Shown here: positions 12,836 to 13,072 of the stretch, in pieces
Numbering within the stretch: position 1 is the stretch's first letter
Layout: the number at the start of each line of letters is the position of its first letter
Source: an uncultured Erysipelotrichaceae bacterium
Lineage (GTDB): Bacteria; Bacillota_I; Bacilli_A; Erysipelotrichales; Erysipelotrichaceae
NCBI GenBank assembly: GCA_902782955.1
Contig: CACZPD010000200.1
Coordinates: forward strand, 1 to 13,072
DNA: 13,072 nt
Direction: 5' to 3'
Position numbers and translations under genes: made by a program
Notes under the pieces: model-generated
Told to the model about the DNA's origin: nothing
Database searches by the model: none
The model's input: only the letters and a program-made list of their open reading frames with translations

Positions 12836-13072
12836 ATGAAAAACATCGCAACGAAAAATAACCTGATCATTGCACTGATTTTTGCGGTTGTCCTGCTCTG
12901 CGTGCTGATGGTGATCATGGCCAGCCGTACGATCGCGGTCATGAACAATCTCAACGCAACACTGACGGAAATCGATACATTGGTGTCGGACGCAAAAACC
13001 ACTTTGGCAGAGATCCAGGACATTGATTTCAAAACGCTGAATCAGGCGGTACAGGATTTCGCGAAAGTGGTA
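12836..13072 (+). CDS. Unknown membrane-anchored protein, 5' part only
   Basis: The first 79 residues are present and the frame is open at the window edge. Residues 1-9 are basic and polar (MKNIATKNN), about 10-29 form one strongly hydrophobic helix (LIIALIFAVVLLCVLMVIMA), and the rest (30-79) is a helical, heptad-like segment rich in L, I, V, T, D and N, probably a coiled coil outside the membrane. The pattern resembles an N-terminal signal anchor followed by an extracytoplasmic coiled coil, as in MCP-like or DUF948-like proteins, but no family is assigned. AAGGA (12826-12830) lies 5 bases before the ATG. It follows metG by 47 bases and may be read with it. Confidence 0.75.
   Translation, partial: MKNIATKNNLIIALIFAVVLLCVLMVIMASRTIAVMNNLNATLTEIDTLVSDAKTTLAEIQDIDFKTLNQAVQDFAKVV

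Overview
The window looks like chromosomal DNA of a moderate-GC anaerobic member of the Bacillota (Clostridia or Erysipelotrichia type). The reasons are a Megasphaera/Clostridium-style short flavodoxin beside a DUF3793 gene, strong AGGAG-type ribosome binding sites, compact hairpin-plus-U-run terminators, a T-box leader on metG, and a glutamate 5-kinase without the PUA domain. No mobile element, CRISPR array, tRNA or rRNA was seen. The exact genus cannot be fixed by reading alone.

Layout, left to right. (1) At 1-175 lies the broken 3' end of a small heat shock protein gene (+), closed by a hairpin. (2) At 229-1214 on the minus strand is a two-gene unit, DUF3793 then flavodoxin. It is driven by a perfect-consensus promoter (TTGACA-N17-TATAAT) overlapped by four GTTAG/CTAAC half-sites spaced exactly 11 bp apart, an arrangement that matches the TTAG-N6-CTAA geometry of DtxR/IdeR-type metal repressors. 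(3) Divergently, at 1449-2513, is an NAD(P)-dependent dehydrogenase of the dihydrodipicolinate reductase/2,4-diaminopentanoate dehydrogenase type, with a terminator-like hairpin in its leader. (4) At 2637-4103 is a surface lipoprotein predicted to form a right-handed beta-helix, ending in a Pro/Gly/Glu-rich repeat tail. (5) At 4148-6962 on the minus strand is a complete proline operon, proB-proA-proC, with ATGA-type 4-base overlaps at both junctions. (6) Divergently, at 7067-9810, is a three-gene unit: two short CHR-family chromate-type transporter subunits (overlapping by 4 bases), then a 530-residue DUF4140/DUF4139 (MuiA-like) protein that ends in a zinc ribbon and carries a Met-rich segment. 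(7) A cold shock protein gene lies at 9913-10113 (-). (8) A non-coding stretch of about 0.7 kb (10114-10826) holds the csp promoter, an unexplained GC-rich inverted-repeat block, and the promoter and T-box leader of metG, with a readable AUG specifier. (9) metG is at 10827-12788. (10) The start of an unknown membrane-anchored protein runs off the right edge.

Most genes are housekeeping: proline synthesis, methionyl-tRNA charging and cold-shock RNA chaperoning. The parts most worth following up are the DtxR-like operator array on the flavodoxin/DUF3793 unit, the CHR pair linked to the zinc-ribbon MuiA-like protein, the beta-helix lipoprotein, and the unassigned structured block upstream of metG.
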